Source: Epiperipatus broadwayi
Taxonomy: Eukaryota > Onychophora > Udeonychophora > Euonychophora > Peripatidae
Assembly (NCBI GenBank): GCA_028023455.1
Contig: JAQFVV010012395.1
Coordinates: forward strand, 1,798,001-1,862,000
Length of the DNA stretch: 64,000 bases
Direction of reading: 5' to 3'
Shown one piece after another: positions 59,641 to 64,000 of the stretch (its first letter is position 1; each line of letters begins with the position of its first letter). Under the pieces are notes generated by a model, which did not search any database, was not told where the DNA came from, and saw only the letters and a list, made by a program, of their open reading frames with translations. Position numbers and translations under genes: made by a program.

Positions 59641-59657
59641 TCACTTTTATTTTTTAG

Positions 59658-59975
59658 GTTGTATGTACAGTATGGTTGCCTTTGGTCCCGTCTGTGGCTT
59701 TCTTCTTGGAGCATTTTTGCTCAAATATTATGTGGACACATTTTCATTTGACACAGCATCTCTTAATATTGATCCAACAGATCCTCGTTGGGTAGGTGCT
59801 TGGTGGGGTGGGTTTTTGATATGTGGGTTGTTGCTCCTGCTCATCTCTGTGCCTTTTTTTGCTTTCCCAAAATCACTGAGTTGGGAAAAAGAAAAACTGT
59901 CTCAAGACAAGAGCTGGCGGTCAGACATTGTCAGTAATCAGCATGCAGACCAGAATTATGGCAAAAACATTAAAG
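59658..59975 (+). CDS. OATP/SLCO-family transporter, second coding exon with family signature
   Basis: This 318-base exon is preceded by TTTTATTTTTTAG and followed by GTAAAA. It enters and leaves in phase 1, and its first two bases complete the Gly codon begun at 3975. It encodes about residues 255-360. Helix 5 is GCMYSMVAFGPVCGFLLGAF; next come an extracellular stretch and DPRWVGAWWGGFL at about 296-308, which matches the OATP superfamily signature D-x-R-W-(I/V)-G-A-W-W-x-G. Helix 6 is rich in Leu/Ile and ends FFAFPKSL. A charged cytoplasmic loop (WEKEKLSQDKSWRSD) follows. Helices 7-12 and the Kazal-like loop expected in this family are absent from the window, so more exons lie downstream of 64000. 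No break is seen within the exon. Confidence 0.93.
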
Positions 59976-62080
59976 GTAAAAGATATTATAATAACTTAGA
60001 TAAATCTGTTAAAAATGTATAAGAATATTATTGTTGTAAGAAGATATAATCTTTTGAGTTGTTTAAAATAGTTTGTAGATTTTTAGAAAATGCTTAGTTA
60101 TTGCAAGATACTACATTCAATCATTATGCTATCAATAATATTTCAAAAATGTATTTTTTTAAAAAATAAAATCAACCTGGTAATGAGATTTTTAGAGTTC
60201 AGAAATATTCACTAGTCTGGTTTACAGCGATTATAATAATCTTTTTTTTTTTTTTAAGATTATTTATGCATGAATTTATACAATCTTTGATTTATAGCTA
60301 TTTATTTTGCCAAAATTCTGAGTAATCTATTCTTATAAAAAAAATACCATCTCTATTTATCCCCCTTAGAAAGCTAATTCTGCTTATGAAGAAAAACTTG
60401 AAAGGAGAAGTGATTATCTTTTTAAAATAAAAATAAAGTACAAACAATTTCTTGACTCTGTATGTGCAGAGTATAATATGCAAATGAATTTCAATATAAG
60501 TCTGAATTAAAAACATCAGATTTTAATGGAATAAAAAAAAGTGTGGATAAATATCAAAAAATTTTAAAAAATCATGTTTAAATCTTTATATAATACAACT
60601 GAATCTATTTATATAAAGGCATGATTAATAGTAGTTTTCTTCTATTTGTGTTTTTGATTTGAGTGTAAGTGCTACTTTTTCTGCAACATTTTTTTTTAAA
60701 TATGAAGGCAAATGTAATTTTCTAGATTTTTTTTTTAAATAATCAGCCATAAGAAAGTTTTTTAATGGTTGAAATTAGTCTTATTCAGTAATTATAAGTG
60801 TTCTCTATATAGGATGAATGACAAACCATAAGTTATTTTGTAGACAGCTCAACAGTCCTTATTACAGACAAATAATATTTTGGGCACTTTGCAATGCATT
60901 GCTGCATACATATCAAAGCATTTAGTTAAAACTGTTATTTAAAAGCAGAATCATGAAGAAAGATTTGTTGTAGAAAATAATGAAGAAGCTTCCAACATAT
61001 TTGTTTATGAGTCTCCCAGGATGCCTTGAAATGACTTATCTTTTTTTTTACATCTTAATCATTAAAATTATAATTTTTCTCTGTAGAATGTAGATTAGAT
61101 TGGTGTTTAATGTTATTTCAGTTTTTTTGGTACCTGACATTCTCTTGGTTGGAATGATTACATAATCCTTAAGGTAACTTAAGGATTATATTCAAAAATC
61201 ACTATCAATTTCCTGATTTTTTTTTTAGTGTTAAGAAGTACTTTGCTAGTTTCAGGATTTGAAATCTGTACTGAACTGATTTTGTAAAACCATTGTCTTA
61301 CTATTAACATTTTAATTATTTATTTAAATTTTGACTTGAAATAATGTTTTTTGGGGATATGATATAAAATTTTACATTTATCTAATAGAATTAAAATAAA
61401 GAAAATGTTTACCAATTTAAACAAAAACAGTAACTACATATCAAAATTTAAAATAATTAAAAAATATAATTGTTTTTAACATATATGATTACATCTGCCA
61501 ATCTTATCTAAAAATTTATTTATCATTGAGGAGCCACAAATATCTTTAAAACAGAGTATCTTTGAAATTATTTACAATGTTGTTTATAAATTTCACATGG
61601 TGATATTTGAATAATTATAAAAAAGATTTCACTACTTCATGAATAAATAAATAAATACCTTGTGGACTAGAAAATGTAAAATAAAATTTTTTCAGGCTTG
61701 TTTTTCGGATTTACACCAGAACTCAGAAACTATCCATTCAAGTCACATTGTATCCAATAAGAATTTTGTAAACGGCAAGTTTGATATTTGTTTAATATAT
61801 ACATACCACTAGCACATTATATGAAGATGTTTAAATGGGATATTTAAATGCTGTTTTATTATTTATATTTATATATTAACAGTTCCATTTTAAATCCAGT
61901 TACTATAATTTTTAAATCAAAATATTCTAAAATTGGCAAAATTACAAAAAGGTGTAAGTGATTTTAAAATATGGTTATTTTTAGCATTATTATATTGGAT
62001 ATTTTTATACAGTTATTATAATATATTTTTTATAATTATAGTAATAATATCTTAAATTTAAAAAGAAAATGCTATTATAA
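59976..62080. other. Start of the next OATP intron, AT-rich
   Basis: The donor GTAAAA lies at 59976. No further OATP exon is visible. A 12-bp perfect hairpin is at 61162-61189 (ATAATCCTTAAG, GTAA loop). Confidence 0.5.
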
Positions 62081-64000
62081 CCATCGAAATGAAAGTGAAG
62101 ATCGAATCTAACCGCAAAAACAATATCTGCAACTACCAGGGCGCCATCTAGGCATTTGAAGCCTAGAAAAATTTATAAAGTAGGCAGATATGCGCTGTTA
62201 AGATTCCACTTTATTTAAATATTCCGATCGTTAGCCCAAGTCACTAGCTCAGTGGAGTAGCAGAGATAATAAAATATAAATTTTATATCTTAAATATAAA
62301 AGAATAAAAGCCACTGCCAGAAATTAACACATAAAAATATTTATTTACGCACATATAAAATAACATTTAAATTTTGAGGAATAAGTTTAACATTTTAGAT
62401 TTTTATATTTACTTTTAATTTTACATTTAACTAAGTTTCAATGAGTTTAATATTTTATTTAGATAGTTAAGTATGAATAGACTATATAGATCTGCATTTG
62501 AAAAGAAAATATTCTTCCCTGATTTAACCTTAGGCAACAAATTTCGCAACCAAACTGGCGCCAATCCATCTGATACATTCATGTATTCAATGTAGCATGA
62601 TACGACAACACAAAATACTATACTGTCAGGAAAGTACATCTGATCAGTAAGTAGATTAGAGAAGACATGGTCTCTCCACCAACAGGAATGTGACATCTGT
62701 TGGCGAGTAGAACAATAAACAAAAAACTCCATAGGAATGGACTGTGGTCTTCTGCCGACTTACAAACCCATCCATAGGCAAACAGAAGTGTGTGGCGTAT
62801 ATATGCAATCCTGCCCAAAGCGGATCTCATACTACATCTACTATTACACAAATATATCCAATCCATTGAACCAATTCAACTACGAAATGAATAACCTAAG
62901 ATTACCCTCCCTTAATATAACTTTACAAAACTATATAGCCATTCACGCCCGACTTAAATTTAACATTTAGATACATTCGCACAAATGAATTTTATAAAAT
63001 TTGTTTTAAAATGTTGAGTATAGATCAGCTGCACAGATTCCACGGTCAAAAACATTCCAAATTAAACACAACCGATCAAAATACAAAGTCATCGATAAGC
63101 GTCACTTGCATAGGGAATATACAAATCCCATTAGCATTCATCGTAAGATGCCACAGTGATATCGTTGACCTATATATTCTAATCGAATGTGAAAACCACA
63201 ACATAATCAACCGATAAAGAATCTATGCAACGTCTATACCCAACCTAAATTTCATCATTTAAAATTTAAACAACAAATAATTTATACAATAAGAGAAAAA
63301 AAAAATGGAAATGATTTTTATCAATCGGAAAACATATAAAATTAAACATTATTAATTTGATTTAAAAACTTACAAAAGTCAGATAAGAGTCCGTTTTAAC
63401 ATTTAAGTTGGCTTGTTTATCAATTTATAAAACTTGACGAAAGTTCTTAATTGATTTTAATAATTGTTCATTTCATATAGCTTATGGTAGAAGAGTCCAG
63501 GTTCCTGTTTTTAATTCCCGCGATGCCTCCATTGGAAGATAATGTTCTGGAGATGGCAATAGCTGGTTCAAGGTATCACAGTCTTTTCCTTTTTCTTTTT
63601 TTAAATAGAGAGTGTGGTATGTGCATCCTACCACAACTCTCAAACACACAACGCTGGAACTGTCAGAAAAAACTGTATTTCCCTTTTTATATTAATCCAC
63701 ACGGATTCAATCAACAAAACGTCACTAATCCATCACTTTCATTAGGGTCCGAGCCAAGGCTTAGTGCTTCCATTGGTCAAGCTAAAATCTCTTTATTCTC
63801 TTATCTAATTTACTCTCTGACTTTTTAATTAGACAGCTTTTGGATAATTAATAAACAATCATTTCCATTTACAGATTACAGGAATTAATTAATACCTGTT
63901 TTTATTTTTACTCACGTTATTTCTTTTTTTAAACTATTTTTATATTTAAATCTTTTTTTATAAAAAAAAATACATTCAAATACCTTTTTTTATTTATTAA
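62081..64000. other. Compositionally distinct, unrecognised region
   Basis: From about 62080 the DNA is visibly less AT-extreme, with more C on the + strand and codon-like texture. Frames at 62427-62732 (-), 62737-62970 (+), 63011-63217 (+) and 63484-63828 (+) have mixed amino-acid content, but I recognise none. The stretch 63481-63575 sits between an AG and a GT and reads VEESRFLFLIPAMPPLEDNV, then LEMAIAGS. It could be an exon of unknown kind or part of a retroelement. It does not resemble OATP helix 7. Confidence 0.35.

Larger units (their letters stand above)
3976..59657 (+). other. 55.7-kb intron of the OATP gene
   Basis: The donor GTAAGT at 3976 and the acceptor TTTTTTAG ending at 59657 restore the reading frame between the helix-4 exon and the helix-5 exon. 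No other segment inside reads as OATP. The intron is filled by the mobile elements listed separately, separated by AT-rich sequence with many stop codons in all frames. Confidence 0.85.

Overview
This is eukaryotic, intron-dominated, very AT-rich DNA (roughly three quarters A+T by eye). It is probably from an arthropod or another protostome. A chelicerate such as a spider or scorpion would fit the base composition, long intron and repeat mix, but nothing here proves it. There are no operons, no bacterial signals and no CRISPR array.

The only host gene I can support is an organic anion transporting polypeptide (OATP/SLCO family) on the + strand. One coding exon, with the start codon, lies at 3213-3975 (exon from about 3161). 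The next lies at 59658-59975 and carries the OATP signature D-P-R-W-V-G-A-W-W-G-G. They join in phase 1 across a 55,682-base intron. Further coding exons must lie beyond 64000.

The intron is a layered graveyard of mobile elements. They include degenerate non-LTR retrotransposons of at least three kinds: two RTE-like copies on the - strand at 27960-31095 and 43915-46790; a '...YADD' group at 340-590, 10080-10700, 22640-23260 and 24240-26130; and a 5'-truncated copy on the + strand at 38970-40830. There is a Penelope-like element (34340-38965) with a GIY-YIG endonuclease remnant, preceded by tandem terminal repeats that carry hammerhead-ribozyme-like motifs. There is a Ty3/gypsy fragment (41960-43120) and at least five tRNA-derived SINEs. 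DNA transposons comprise an hAT element with a perfect 8-bp target duplication and another 8-bp-duplication element nested inside it, Tigger/pogo-like TA-flanked elements, and several palindromic MITE families.

The most unusual material is (a) the hammerhead-like motifs upstream of the Penelope-like element, (b) a family of snap-back repeats (12072, 15606, 34112, 50175, 55848) whose 11-15-bp direct repeats do not fit ordinary cut-and-paste MITEs, and (c) a short module shared by a LINE 3' end and the interior of Tigger-like elements.

The last 2 kb (62080-64000) differs in composition (richer in C and A on the + strand) and has no recognised content. All protein-level calls are from reading translations by eye; no database search was run.
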